Numbered from the stretch's first letter, positions 1-8,780 are shown. The stretch: DNA of 64,000 nucleotides from JAGOTP01 sp964598725 (GCA_964598725.1 CAZRCW010000002.1:335920-399919), one strand, 5' to 3'. Program-made: numbers and translations. The notes: generated by a model not told the origin, from the sequence alone.

Positions 1-387
1 AAGCGATTGAAGGCCATGGCTGGTCCAAAAACCGAATTCGTTGGAGCTATCGATGAATCGACGAAATTTGAGCTTTACCGTGACGCGATCGGCTTCCTCT
101 ACCCGCATATTGAAGATTTCGGCATTACCGCCATCGAAGCCATGTCAGCCGGAAAACCCGTCATCGCCTACGGCAAGGGCGGAATTACGGAAACATTGAT
201 CGATGGAAAGACCGGCAAGCTCTTTCACACCCAGACCTGGCAAGCGATCGCGAATGCGATTCTGCGCTTCCAACCCGACCAGTTCTCGCACAGCGAGATT
301 CGTGCCCACGCCGAACAATTCTCCCAAGAACGCTTCGCTCGTGAGCTAAAAGCAGCGATCAGCGAAGCGACCGGACAGCCGGTATGA
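1..387 (+). CDS. Glycosyltransferase, GT4-like C-terminal part (5' truncated by window)
   Basis: The reading frame is open from the first base, so the N-terminal domain lies outside the window. The visible ~128 residues are the nucleotide-sugar-binding half of a GT-B glycosyltransferase: FLYPHIEDFGITAIEAMSAG is the group-1 E-x7-E region, followed by GKPVIAYGKGGITETL and a TGKLF loop. The product probably transfers a sugar from an NDP donor during cell-surface polysaccharide assembly. Its TGA stop overlaps the ATG of the next glycosyltransferase (ATGA), so the two are translationally coupled in one operon. Confidence 0.85.
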   Translation, partial: KRLKAMAGPKTEFVGAIDESTKFELYRDAIGFLYPHIEDFGITAIEAMSAGKPVIAYGKGGITETLIDGKTGKLFHTQTWQAIANAILRFQPDQFSHSEIRAHAEQFSQERFARELKAAISEATGQPV

Positions 388-1466
388 AGATCCTGTTCGA
401 TGCACGACCGTTGACGATTCCCTCGCCTGGAGGCGTTACACGACTGACCCGGTCCTTGCTGCAAGCCGTCGCCGAATCGCTTCCCGAAGAGACCTGTCTT
501 TTCGGTACGACTGGAATACGTGAACTCCCTCTTGGATTAGAGCTCCCGAAAAATAGTCGACGTCTTCATCTTTCATTACCAAATAAAGTCGTGAGCAGCC
601 TGACGAGCCTCAAGCTCCGTTCATTTGAACAGTTGCTCGCTCGCGAGAAAGCAAACGTTCTTCTGCTACCCAATAACGGCCACGTTGGTATCCCAAACAT
701 TCCCTACGGCCTCGTCGTTCACGATCTGTCATTTCTCGTCGAACCAAAATGGTTCAATTGGCGGGGCCAAATCTGGCACAAGATCGTCCATGCGCGACAG
801 GTCATGAGCGGAGCGACCCGCCTGTTCGCCGTTTCTGACTGGACCAAGTTCGCGCTCATGCTGCATTTAGGAATTCCAGCCGAGAAAATTGATGTCTTGC
901 AGATCCCTCGTCAGAACACAGCCGTAACCCCCAGCGAACTCCCGGAACAAGTCCGTAACAAAAAATACATCCTCTGCCTTGGACGGCGTGATGCCCGTAA
1001 AAATGCGAGCTGCGTTGTCGAGGCGATGAAACAAGTTCATAAAGATCCACGCTTCGCCGATGTTCACCTCGTGATTGTTGGTGGTTACGACGCTCCACTT
1101 CCCGATCAACGCTCCATCGTTCTTCCACGCGTCAGCGATGAAACCTTGTACGCACTCTATCGTTCGGCGGAGCTATTCTTATACCCGAGTTGGTATGAAG
1201 GTCTCGGATTACCGCTCCATGAAGCCTATCTTTTTGATACACCAAGCGTTTCGGCTTCAACAACCGCCTTACCTGAAACCGCACCAGAAGGAACGATCTT
1301 CGCACCGCCGTTTAAGCCGCATCTTTGGGCCTTAGCGATCAAAACTGCATTAGAGAAAAGGATGAAAGAGCCTAAAAAGGTTATGGTGACCAAACAAATT
1401 GAACCCCCCAACTGGCGTGCTACTGTTCAGCCGATTCGGGATTTTTTGTTGAGTTTTAAGAAATAA
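384..1466 (+). CDS. Glycosyltransferase family 4-like (GT-B)
   Basis: A 360-aa protein beginning with the GT4-type N-terminus MKILFDARPLTIPSPGGVTR. The C-terminal half has ILCLGRRDARKNASCVVEAM (donor-binding strand and K), LFLYPSWYEGLGLPLHEAY (E-x7-E-like catalytic region) and a TALPETAPEGTIFAPP loop. It is near full length for the family and is predicted to be cytosolic or membrane-peripheral, adding a sugar to a surface glycan or lipid. The start overlaps the stop of the preceding glycosyltransferase by 4 bases. Acceptor and sugar cannot be told from the sequence. A Wzx-like flippase at 43.7 kb could act in the same surface-glycan pathway, which is inference. Confidence 0.85.
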   Translation: MKILFDARPLTIPSPGGVTRLTRSLLQAVAESLPEETCLFGTTGIRELPLGLELPKNSRRLHLSLPNKVVSSLTSLKLRSFEQLLAREKANVLLLPNNGHVGIPNIPYGLVVHDLSFLVEPKWFNWRGQIWHKIVHARQVMSGATRLFAVSDWTKFALMLHLGIPAEKIDVLQIPRQNTAVTPSELPEQVRNKKYILCLGRRDARKNASCVVEAMKQVHKDPRFADVHLVIVGGYDAPLPDQRSIVLPRVSDETLYALYRSAELFLYPSWYEGLGLPLHEAYLFDTPSVSASTTALPETAPEGTIFAPPFKPHLWALAIKTALEKRMKEPKKVMVTKQIEPPNWRATVQPIRDFLLSFKK

Positions 1467-1511
1467 CAACGCGCCCGTCCCAGAAGGGAATGCGGGAGAG
1501 CGCATTGCCCG

Positions 1512-1554
1512 GGAACGGACGCTGTAAGACGTCGCGACTTGAGTTGTCCGTTCC
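1512..1554 (-). terminator. Nested stem-loop 3' of the 1565 gene
   Basis: Perfect 9-bp arms GGAACGGAC / GTCCGTTCC enclose a second small hairpin. It lies 10 bases past the stop of the minus-strand gene, but no clear T-tract follows, so a termination role is inferred. Confidence 0.45.
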
Positions 1555-1564
1555 TCCTTTGCAT

Positions 1565-2107
1565 TCAGGCTTCCATGACCTGCTCATGGCCCAAACCCAA
1601 CTCGTCAGACACTCCCCTGATTTGATCACCAGGGTTGCACGATCTGAATTGGATCAGGTCCTCCTCGCCTTCTCGAGGCGTTACGACTCGTACGAGTCGC
1701 TCTCCCGCATCCGTTTCGACGAGCTTCTGGAGCTGCATCGTCGTCGGATACTCAACCAGCCATTCGGCCGCTGAAGCGATGCGACATCGTTTCGGGTTAT
1801 ACGTCAACGGCCCGCCGTTCACGAAGACGTCTTCGCCGTCCTCCTGGACCTGACACACGATCGACGTATCACCTTCGTTGATCACTACCAGAAGGACCTT
1901 TCGCTCAGCGAAGGCGAGTGCATACGCGTCTCCATCGAAGTCGAGAGTGGCCTCATCGACACCTTCAGGCAGATCGCCGCTCAACTGAATCTGATCACCG
2001 TTCTCGTCGATCGTCAGGAAGATGGCGACCCTGACCCAGGCCTCCGTCACGCTGTGCACGGAGACCTGATTACCGATCCGGAGCTTCTTCATCGTTTCAT
2101 CACTCAT
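1565..2107 (-). CDS. Hypothetical acidic protein (accessory class)
   Basis: The start chosen is the ATG at 2107 (MSDETMKKLRIGNQ), preceded by GGGGGT about 3 bases upstream; the frame stays open further upstream without a better signal. The 180-aa product is acidic and beta-rich, with an N-terminal region like a small barrel (RIGNQVSVHSVTEAWVRVAI) and no signal peptide or membrane segment. I recognise no family. Codon bias is visibly G+C-richer than in the flanking genes and the stop is TGA, features shared with the other single accessory genes here. It stands alone between a glycosyltransferase operon and a surface-protein gene, convergent with the former. Confidence 0.7.
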   Translation of the reverse strand: MSDETMKKLRIGNQVSVHSVTEAWVRVAIFLTIDENGDQIQLSGDLPEGVDEATLDFDGDAYALAFAERKVLLVVINEGDTSIVCQVQEDGEDVFVNGGPLTYNPKRCRIASAAEWLVEYPTTMQLQKLVETDAGERLVRVVTPREGEEDLIQFRSCNPGDQIRGVSDELGLGHEQVMEA

Positions 2108-2234
2108 ACGACCCCCATGCTTTGCAGATCGGACAGGAACCAATTCCTGTAACAACTGCCGATACCCAGCCTCTTCTTTTGCCGATTATTTGTCAATATT
2201 TCCCTTATTTAAGCCAATAAATGCGTCGCGCATC

Positions 2235-2299
2235 TTGACAAAATAACAAAATATGCTATACTACCTGGTTCATTTAGACTAGCAAGGATCGTTGCTAGT
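2235..2299 (+). promoter_or_regulatory. Promoter and leader hairpin of the 966-aa surface protein
   Basis: TTGACA (2235-2240), 16 bases, TATACT (2257-2262). The predicted transcript starts near 2269 and at once folds into a perfect hairpin, ACTAGCAA / TTGCTAGT (2278-2299). The ~95-base leader is unusually long for a core gene here. The hairpin could protect the 5' end or bind a regulator. Confidence 0.65.
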
Positions 2300-2363
2300 G
2301 GCGTTTTTGAAACGTTGAAGATGCAAAGTAGGACGAAATCGTGACAACGATGCGTCTTTCTTT

Positions 2364-5264
2364 ATGTCTTTGATCTCCCCCACCCGTTTGATGGCCCATG
2401 TCCGCAACCTCCGACGTACCCACGTCGTAGCGCTTGTCGTCCTCGTGGTTGGCGCAGTCCTCGCGACTCCGCTCTTCGCGAACCAGTCCGGCTGGTCTTG
2501 GAACGATCGTTCCGGATTCTTGCCGTACCGTGATGGAACGAGCCTCGACTTGCTTTCCGCCAACGGCGGAAGCTGGCTCGCGTCTGACCATGATCGCGTC
2601 TATTCGATCAATGGCGACACCGTGAAAAACTTGACCAACACCGTCCACGGTCTTGGGCTTACCACGATTTCAACGCTCGCTTCGGATGATCAGAACTGGA
2701 TCATCGGTGGCCGCAGTTTGAATTCGAACGGCGTTCAGGCTTTCCTGACCAACGGCAATACGTTCAGCAACGTCTCGAGCATCTTCGGCAGTGGAGACAG
2801 TATGGATGCCACCGGCTACCACGGAACGTGGTACGGCCGTACGATCAAACAAGCAACAAAATACGATTCCGCTCGTTGGACGGCCTTTAGTTTCAACCCA
2901 ACAACCCTTGAAAAAACCCTCTTCCCGATGACCGATGGATTGAGCAATATGGAAGGCGGTTGTTTCACCGAAGGAACAGGCGTCAAAGCCTGTTTGGGTG
3001 AAACCCAGATCGTTCGTGCCGGCAACAATTGGTATCTCATCGGTGGCAACGCCGAAGTGACTAATGGCCAAGGCGCAACCACCCAGTTCGCTAAAGGATC
3101 CATTTGGAAAATCGATGGCACGCGTTTAACGCGTCAGAACAACCTCCCAAGCTTCCGCTTTGTGAGCGGCGTGTGGCAGGGCAAAAACCAGGTCTTAGTC
3201 GCGACCAGCGATGTCGTCAGCAACCCATTTGCCGCCGACCACTACTGGGTCTTCGATGGTTCGACCTTGCGCGACGTTTCAGACACCGCACTCAGTGTCG
3301 GTCTGCTCTCGAACGATGCTCGTGAAGTCCGTGCCGCGAACGCCGGCGAAAGCTGGATGATCACCCTCGGCAAGAACCTCATCCGTTTCGACGGGGAGAA
3401 CATGACGAGCAATGACAAAACCCGTGACTACTTCACGACCGTGACTTCTAACGGCCAGGGTGTCTACATGCTGGGCGGTGCCGTCTCGACGCCTGACCAG
3501 GCGTTCGCGACGCAGCCACTGACGGCTAAATTGGTTGAAGTCCGTGAAGACATGAACGTCGCCGTTCCAAATCCAACCAACATGATCTCGCGTTTGCGCG
3601 GTCCAAGCATCAAAGTTACCGCAATTCCAAAAGATAACGTGATCGGTGATGGTAAAACCTTCACGTTCCGTGTGACGGCTGAAGATGCCGACGGCATCGC
3701 GAGCACCTCGGTCTACGTCAGCGGCGCTAAGCTCAAGACGTGTACGACCAAAACGTGTGAATTCACCCAGACCTACTACACGAACGGTCAGCCAACACGC
3801 ACGATCGAATTCATGGGCGGTGCAACCGACAAGCTCGGTTACTCCAACCAGAGCAAAGCTCAGACATTGACCATCGATCTTGCTTCGACCATCAGCTCGT
3901 CTAACGACAAGCTTGGTCAGACAGATCCAACCGGTCGTGTCATGACGCTTCCAAACAATACGACCTGGAATCACGACACGGCTTCCGGTCTCGCTTGGAC
4001 GGTCTGGCGTCAGCCAACTCAGACAGCCTTGAAGAGCAACGAACAAACGACCATCGTCTTCGCTGCTCAACAAGCGTCTGGTCTCGGTCGCGTGAATATC
4101 TTGGTCAACGGCGACAACGCCCGCACCTGTGATTTCACCAGCGCAACCGACATCCGCTTGTGTACGGTGACCTTGTCCGGCAGCGACTACCCAGCCGCGA
4201 CCGACATCTTCATCAACGCTCAGATCTTCAACAGCCAGAACACCGACAACCAGGCAATCTGGACGGATGGAATCCATGTTCAGCGCGCGACGAGCGTAGA
4301 AGACGGCGTCGCCACGAACCAACCGGTTCAGGCCGCCGCCACAACCCGCCCAGTTTACACGAGCTCGCTCACTATCACCCCAGATGTGACGACCGTGAGC
4401 CGCGGAACAACGCTCGCCATCAAAACCAAAAACGAGAACTCACTCTACGGCTTCTACAGCATCCAGATCTACCAGAACAACCAGGTCATCAAGACTTGTT
4501 CCCCTGGTCCAGTGAAGGGTGTGATCGCCTGTGACGTGACGGTCGACACTTCCAAAATTCCCGTTGGTACTTCCCTCAGCTTCGTTGCGAAAGCGAACGA
4601 CTTGTGGAGCAACACCCGCGTCGTCACCGTAACGGATACCTCGGTCCAACCTCAGCCCCTGAACGGCACAAGCCCAATCAGTGTCTGGAACTGGATGGCT
4701 CCCGATATCTCCGAAATGTACAACTGGCAGACGACCTACAGCGTCGGTGCCTGGTCGGCGAACGGCATCTCCCGTATCGAAATGATCGTGGATGGCAAAG
4801 TAGCCCGCACCTGTTCGTTTGGCACAGCCAATGGCAACCGCGAATGTACAGTTACGCTCTCGACCAACGACTTCGCGGACAAGCACTCGCTCTCGGTCAA
4901 CGCTCGCGTGACAGACGGCAAAGGCAACAAAGCCTGGTCCGATGTCCGCACGATCCTCGTCCGTCGCGTCTGGCAGGATGATACGGCTGGCTTCATTCCA
5001 GCCTACGCCTCGATCCAAACCGACGATGCAACCGGCTACAACGTCGGTGAACGTATCACCTTCAAAGCCAAAGGTTGGTCTGAAAACAGCATCAAGCAAA
5101 CGCAGATCTACCTCAACGGTGAGATGGTCGCGGATTGTCCAGGCGCTACTTGTCAGTTCACCTCGTCCCCAATCACCACCGATCAGTTCGAATACCAGGC
5201 TCGCATCATTGACCTCTTCGGTCAGTCGACGTGGACCGGTGCGATCGGCATGAACAAGAAATAA
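2364..5264 (+). CDS. Large secreted or anchored surface protein with Cys-paired Ig-like repeats
   Basis: A 966-aa protein. Residues ~19-40 form one hydrophobic segment after a basic stretch (signal anchor or signal peptide; no lipobox). Residues ~45-390 are rich in short W/G-containing repeats such as NGGSWLASDHD and GGRSLNSNG, suggesting a beta-propeller-like region. From ~410 on come repeated beta-sandwich modules. Five contain a close cysteine pair (near residues 459/466, 589/599, 711/722, 816/827, 924/929) in contexts like RTCSFGTANGNRECTVTL, which suggests extracellular disulfides. No enzymatic motif is visible. A role in cell-surface architecture or adhesion is inference. No SD precedes the ATG. 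A strong bidirectional terminator follows. Confidence 0.8.
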   Translation: MSLISPTRLMAHVRNLRRTHVVALVVLVVGAVLATPLFANQSGWSWNDRSGFLPYRDGTSLDLLSANGGSWLASDHDRVYSINGDTVKNLTNTVHGLGLTTISTLASDDQNWIIGGRSLNSNGVQAFLTNGNTFSNVSSIFGSGDSMDATGYHGTWYGRTIKQATKYDSARWTAFSFNPTTLEKTLFPMTDGLSNMEGGCFTEGTGVKACLGETQIVRAGNNWYLIGGNAEVTNGQGATTQFAKGSIWKIDGTRLTRQNNLPSFRFVSGVWQGKNQVLVATSDVVSNPFAADHYWVFDGSTLRDVSDTALSVGLLSNDAREVRAANAGESWMITLGKNLIRFDGENMTSNDKTRDYFTTVTSNGQGVYMLGGAVSTPDQAFATQPLTAKLVEVREDMNVAVPNPTNMISRLRGPSIKVTAIPKDNVIGDGKTFTFRVTAEDADGIASTSVYVSGAKLKTCTTKTCEFTQTYYTNGQPTRTIEFMGGATDKLGYSNQSKAQTLTIDLASTISSSNDKLGQTDPTGRVMTLPNNTTWNHDTASGLAWTVWRQPTQTALKSNEQTTIVFAAQQASGLGRVNILVNGDNARTCDFTSATDIRLCTVTLSGSDYPAATDIFINAQIFNSQNTDNQAIWTDGIHVQRATSVEDGVATNQPVQAAATTRPVYTSSLTITPDVTTVSRGTTLAIKTKNENSLYGFYSIQIYQNNQVIKTCSPGPVKGVIACDVTVDTSKIPVGTSLSFVAKANDLWSNTRVVTVTDTSVQPQPLNGTSPISVWNWMAPDISEMYNWQTTYSVGAWSANGISRIEMIVDGKVARTCSFGTANGNRECTVTLSTNDFADKHSLSVNARVTDGKGNKAWSDVRTILVRRVWQDDTAGFIPAYASIQTDDATGYNVGERITFKAKGWSENSIKQTQIYLNGEMVADCPGATCQFTSSPITTDQFEYQARIIDLFGQSTWTGAIGMNKK

Positions 5265-5271
5265 ACAAAAC

Positions 5272-5309
5272 AAAAACACCCCTGAGCGAAATGCTCAGGG
5301 GTGTTTTGC
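5272..5309. terminator. Bidirectional intrinsic terminator
   Basis: AAAACACCCCTGAGC - GAAAT - GCTCAGGGGTGTTTT, an uninterrupted stem with A and T tracts on opposite sides. It serves the 966-aa gene on + and the convergent 5310 gene on -. Confidence 0.9.
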
Positions 5310-5966
5310 TTATTGCCCAAGCACGTCACCGATCGTCAGCTGAAGTTCCTCATCCAGCTTCTCAAGCGAGATTGTTTCACCGCTGAAATAGATCCGATCC
5401 TGGAACTCACGGACTTTTTTTAAGAGCTCGTCTTTTTTTCCCGAGTCAGCTGAGAATCGCTCCAGCTTCTGCAACCGCTGATGCATCGCCTCAAGTTCTT
5501 TCTGCGCTTCTTGGGCATGCGTTTGGAGCGCGTCTGGCTGCGTCGACCAGAGCTCAATCCAAATCTCCGGACGAAGCAGCTCAATCTCTGTGCGCTCTGA
5601 ACCATGAATCGCGCTCGCCGCTTCTTCCGACTCCATGAGCTGACCGAGCGTACGCAATCCCTGTTGTTCACGAACTCGCTTCAACAAATAAGCGGTCGTT
5701 GGTCGTACCGCGTCGCTCACCGCCTGCCACTCGGCTTCGGCACCATCGGCGCCCACAAAGCGCTGCACCGCTCTGCGCGCAGGCCAAGCCAGAACCGCAT
5801 ATTGCAACACTCGCCCAGCCAGCTCTGCCGAAGAGAGTGAGTTTTCACTTTCTGCATTCTCAATCAAAGCCAACGCATCCGCCAACTCTTCGGTCGGCAA
5901 ATAATCAGCGATCACATCCAAAAAGCTTAAGAGCGCTGACCGATCCTGGGTATTCAAAAAGGACAT
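5310..5966 (-). CDS. Hypothetical helical protein with C-terminal coiled coil
   Basis: A 218-aa, almost entirely alpha-helical soluble protein with no signal peptide. Residues ~145-190 (AQEAQKELEAMHQRLQKLER) form a coiled coil, and the N-terminal ~140 residues look like a helical bundle. I recognise no family. A -10-like TATGCT lies about 17 bases before the ATG, with no SD, as in other core genes of the window. It is convergent with the surface-protein gene and shares its terminator. Confidence 0.75.
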   Translation of the reverse strand: MSFLNTQDRSALLSFLDVIADYLPTEELADALALIENAESENSLSSAELAGRVLQYAVLAWPARRAVQRFVGADGAEAEWQAVSDAVRPTTAYLLKRVREQQGLRTLGQLMESEEAASAIHGSERTEIELLRPEIWIELWSTQPDALQTHAQEAQKELEAMHQRLQKLERFSADSGKKDELLKKVREFQDRIYFSGETISLEKLDEELQLTIGDVLGQ

Positions 5967-6081
5967 ACGAATGAGGAAAGGATAGCATATTTGACTGCGT
6001 CTTTTCGAAATTAGTAAATATGGCTACCCACAGCCCTAATATGTCGACATGCTATAATTTGACTCATCTGGCACCTTTGGA

Positions 6082-6122
6082 TAAAACAAAACCCCGCCTA
6101 ACTTTTTGAGGGAAGGGCGGAG
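6082..6122 (-). terminator. Terminator of the 42-aa basic protein gene
   Basis: On the minus strand CCGCC ... GGCGG closes a hairpin followed by GGTTTTGTTTT, 14 bases after the TAA stop. Confidence 0.75.
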
Positions 6123-6135
6123 GTAATGGGAGACC

Positions 6136-6264
6136 TTAACGGGTCTTCTTTCCTTTTCTAACTACTGTCTCTACAACTGCCGTCTTCTTGTGAGACTGAG
6201 CATATGCAACTGTTGCAAATTGCCCATTCCCTGCTTTTCTTCCAATCTTCATCTTGATAGACAT
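6136..6264 (-). CDS. Small basic protein, 42 aa
   Basis: Reading the minus strand from the ATG at 6264 gives a 42-residue, strongly basic protein that starts MSIKMKIGRKAGNG, continues through QFATVAYAQSHKKTAVVETV and ends VRKGKKTR. GAGGAAG lies 3-4 bases before the ATG, a good SD, and a terminator follows, so the unit looks like a real gene despite its size. Charge and length suggest RNA or ribosome binding, but I recognise no family. An upstream 12-codon Arg-rich ORF and a 10-bp hairpin make up its leader. The TAA stop is unusual for the SD-bearing class. Confidence 0.65.
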   Translation of the reverse strand: MSIKMKIGRKAGNGQFATVAYAQSHKKTAVVETVVRKGKKTR

Positions 6265-6319
6265 AGTCTTCCTCTAGGTTTACTACGCCTCAGACTGCGG
6301 CGGGGAGTACTTATTTCCT

Positions 6320-6437
6320 CCTCTCGATCCAAGAACATGGAGAAGATCGAGAGGAACAAACAAGTCGTCGCGATGGGCGGTAACCACGCCCCAGGTTTTC
6401 ACCTGGCATGCGATATCCGCCGACTGCGACGACTCAT
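6320..6437 (-). promoter_or_regulatory. Leader with 12-codon Arg-rich ORF and 10-bp hairpin
   Basis: Upstream of the 42-aa gene, at 6437-6399 on -, is a tiny ORF (MSRRSRRISHAR) with the SD AGGAGAG four bases before its ATG. Five of its 12 residues are Arg. Next comes a perfect 10-bp hairpin CCTCTCGATC / GATCGAGAGG (6354-6320). The order leader peptide, hairpin, gene resembles translational attenuation, with ribosome stalling on Arg codons changing RNA folding. No alternative pairing was worked out, so the mechanism is inference. Confidence 0.45.
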
Positions 6438-6732
6438 GACTCTCCTGAACACTGAAAGAGAGGGAAAGAAGCTAAGTTGCGAGATATTGCATGATAAGAG
6501 TAGTTTTCCACACCATGGACATTTTTAGAGGCCAGCCCTCTGTCCATTCAATTTTCTCCTACCAAACACAATATGATGTGGTAGGAACTTAATTAAACCA
6601 CAACATCTTGTGTTACAGAAGTTTCTTATGTGGATAAAAAGGGCACAGACTGGGGAGAACTACCAATGCTCACCGTATCCTTATAGCAAGTGGGTAAGAT
6701 AACAATCTTTTTCCCTCAACCCAGCCATTTTC
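6438..6732. other. Intergenic stretch without a supported gene
   Basis: The stretch is A+T-rich and contains an inverted repeat CCTACCA / TGGTAGG at about 6557-6584. No convincing SD-led ORF is present. It probably holds the minus-strand promoter of the 42-aa gene, but I could not choose a single -35/-10 pair. Confidence 0.4.
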
Positions 6733-6761
6733 CTTGACAGCTTTGGGGTTTTCTCGTACAC
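6733..6761 (+). promoter_or_regulatory. Promoter of the S1-domain gene
   Basis: TTGACA (6733-6738), 17 bases, TACACT (6756-6761), near-consensus. The predicted leader of ~160 bases is the longest for a core gene in the window. That leaves room for autoregulation, as known for bacterial S1 genes, but no specific structure was identified. Confidence 0.75.
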
Positions 6762-6929
6762 TCGCGCACGACTGTTAGAAGTGCGTTTTCCAGAGGCGTA
6801 CCAACTTCCACTCCAAAAAGCCTTGTTTTCTTCCCCGGCTCGCGCCCACACTCTGGCGCTTCTTGCACGACGGAACCGCAGGGCTTTTGGAAGGCGGACG
6901 GAACCTGGACCACCAAACAGCTCAGTACT

Positions 6930-8036
6930 ATGGCTAACGCCACACTTCAGGAATTGCTCGATCAAGAGCAATATTCCACCTTTCCAAAGCCAGGAGACGT
7001 CGTCAAAGGCTCGGTTATCGCCGTCGGCCGCAACGAAGTCCGCTGTGACTTGGGAGGATTCGCCGTCGGTTTGATCCGTGGCCCAGAACTCGACAAGAAC
7101 CTCGACCTCCGGGTCGGCGACGAAGTCGAAGCAACGGTCATCGATCTTCACAACGAATTCGATGAACTTGAACTCTCGCTCAAGGGTGCGGGTCGCAAGC
7201 GTGCCTGGGATAAGATCAAAGAATTGCTGACAGCCGGCGGCGCCGTTCAGGCGAAAATCGTCGATGCCAACAAGGGTGGTCTCATCACACGCATCGAAGG
7301 CATCCCAGCCTTCATCCCAGTTTCTCAGCTCTCCCCTGAACACTACCCACGTGTTGCTGGTGGCGAGAAGCTCAAGATTCTTGAGAAGCTCAAGAGCCTG
7401 GTCGGTGAAACGCTCGAAGTCAAAATCCTCGATACCCATGAGGGTGAAGAGAAGATCGTGGCTTCCGAGAAAGCCGTTTGGGAAACCCGTCAGGAATCGG
7501 TGCTCGCGAAGTACAAGGTCGGAGACAATATTGAGGGGGAAGTCACTGCGGTTACCGATTTCGGCGCATTCGTGCGTTTCGATCAGAACCTCGAAGGCTT
7601 AGTCCACATCTCCGAAATCGCTTGGCAGCGTATCGATCATCCTCGCGATGTGCTCAAAACAGGCGACACGGTTCGCGCCGAGATCATCAACATCGAAGGT
7701 TCAAAGATTTTCCTTTCGATGAAGAAGCTCGTCGAAGATCCATGGCGTCGCGTTGCGAAGAAGTACGACGTCAACCAGTGGGTCATGGGTAAAGTGCTTA
7801 AGATCAATCCATTCGGCTTGTTCGTTGAGCTCGATCCAGAAATTCATGGTTTGGCCCACGTATCTGAACTTTCGAGCCGCCCTGTAAAGGACGTCAACGA
7901 AATCGCTCGCGTCGGCGACGAGTTCTCCTTCCGCATCATTTCGATCGATGCCGAGAACCACCGCCTCGGTCTCTCCCTTCGCAAGTTGAAGGAAGAACCA
8001 AAGAAAGAAGAAGAAAAGGCTCCAGCGAAGAAATAA
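6930..8036 (+). CDS. rpsA: 30S ribosomal protein S1-like, four S1 RNA-binding domains
   Basis: A 368-aa protein with four S1 (OB-fold) repeats at about residues 20-85, 97-180, 195-268 and 280-355. Repeats 3 and 4 are canonical (VTDFGAFVRFDQNLEGLVHIS; INPFGLFVELDPEIHGLAHVS), while repeats 1 and 2 are divergent ribosome-binding types. Full-length proteobacterial S1 has six repeats, and four-repeat forms are common in other phyla. The tail is Lys/Glu-rich. S1 helps load structured mRNAs on the 30S subunit and supports initiation on mRNAs lacking SD sites, which fits the SD-less core genes here. The ATG at 6930 has no SD. Confidence 0.92.
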   Translation: MANATLQELLDQEQYSTFPKPGDVVKGSVIAVGRNEVRCDLGGFAVGLIRGPELDKNLDLRVGDEVEATVIDLHNEFDELELSLKGAGRKRAWDKIKELLTAGGAVQAKIVDANKGGLITRIEGIPAFIPVSQLSPEHYPRVAGGEKLKILEKLKSLVGETLEVKILDTHEGEEKIVASEKAVWETRQESVLAKYKVGDNIEGEVTAVTDFGAFVRFDQNLEGLVHISEIAWQRIDHPRDVLKTGDTVRAEIINIEGSKIFLSMKKLVEDPWRRVAKKYDVNQWVMGKVLKINPFGLFVELDPEIHGLAHVSELSSRPVKDVNEIARVGDEFSFRIISIDAENHRLGLSLRKLKEEPKKEEEKAPAKK

Positions 8037-8051
8037 CCTTTCCCGCCGAGC

Positions 8052-8088
8052 AAATTCACCCCGTAACCATGCGTTACGGGGTGAATTT
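8052..8088 (+). terminator. Terminator after the S1 gene
   Basis: A 16-bp perfect stem, AAATTCACCCCGTAAC / GTTACGGGGTGAATTT. Confidence 0.85.
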
Positions 8089-8175
8089 ATTTACCGAAAC
8101 TTTATCTCGATGCTGTACAAGCTTGTAGCCAGGCGCATCACACATCCACCACACACCTCGCAGAACGGAAACCGC

Positions 8176-8646
8176 ATGAGTCCAGACATCGGATATATTC
8201 TATTTCTAGGGAATATCGATCCGCCTAGGAACACTCCTCCCGATCAGGCGCGGCGCTGGAGCGAAATTGTTGAGGCCATCCAAAGCGCTTGCAACGGGCA
8301 TGCGTTGGGCATCCTGTTCGATGGCACGGGTACGCACGACCCCAGCGACACCGGACCCAGCCTGGGTCAGCTCAACGCGTACGTTGGACGCGTCCTCGGT
8401 TCTAGGCTGGTCGTGACCAACCTAGACCAGATCAGGAAGGGGCAGCTTCCGGCCCTCATCATCGCCGGAGATAACAACATCCCCATTCTCGGCTTGACGA
8501 GCGACCTGAGCAACGCGCTTCCCAACGGATGTAAGCGCTTTAGCAAGGTGATGTCGGTCGTTCGATTCGATAGGAAACAGGAACGGCTAGCCCGGTCGCT
8601 GATGGCCCCCATCTTCACGCGCGCCGGTGAGCAACCTCATCTCTGA
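8176..8646 (+). CDS. Deoxyribosyltransferase/TIR-like Rossmann protein, paralogue 1
   Basis: A 156-aa protein. The ATG at 8176 (MSPDIGYILFLGN) is preferred because its N-terminus matches that of the downstream paralogue; a longer frame opens at 8110. Shared landmarks are ILFLG near the N-terminus, a helix EAIQSACNG, GILFDGTG, RLVVTNLD, then IPILGLTSDLSN. This order resembles nucleoside 2-deoxyribosyltransferases and related TIR/SLOG-like folds (IxLAGP, ADxVIAxLD, GKPVxxLxTD). The family's catalytic Glu in the D-x-GT-x-x-E-I segment is not conserved, so ligand sensing rather than catalysis is possible. No membrane segment. G+C-rich with a TGA stop, typical of the accessory class. Confidence 0.6.
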   Translation: MSPDIGYILFLGNIDPPRNTPPDQARRWSEIVEAIQSACNGHALGILFDGTGTHDPSDTGPSLGQLNAYVGRVLGSRLVVTNLDQIRKGQLPALIIAGDNNIPILGLTSDLSNALPNGCKRFSKVMSVVRFDRKQERLARSLMAPIFTRAGEQPHL

Positions 8647-8673
8647 GTAGCTGGACGACACCGCCGCCTCAAC

Positions 8674-8716
8674 CGCCCCCGAACGGACACGCTTCCGCTC
8701 GGGGGCGCCGTCTTTT
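8674..8716 (+). terminator. Terminator 3' of paralogue 1
   Basis: GCCCCCGA ... TCGGGGGC stem followed by TCTTTT. Its ~33-base hairpin is identical to the one at 9361-9393. Confidence 0.85.
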
Positions 8717-8780
8717 CGGTAGACAGCTCATCAACGAGACGTCCGGTTGGCTTATTGGGTTCTATTTTTGTATTATTTTA

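Noticed and set aside
3279..4322. 347-aa minus-strand ORF inside the surface-protein gene
   Set aside because: Composition (R/G/V/D-rich, no fold pattern) is that of an antisense shadow; the sense frame has signal anchor and repeats.
6337..6528. A + strand ORF of 63 aa starting MEKIERNKQVV
   Set aside because: No SD or promoter on +; it overlaps the minus-strand leader with its hairpin and SD-led ORF.
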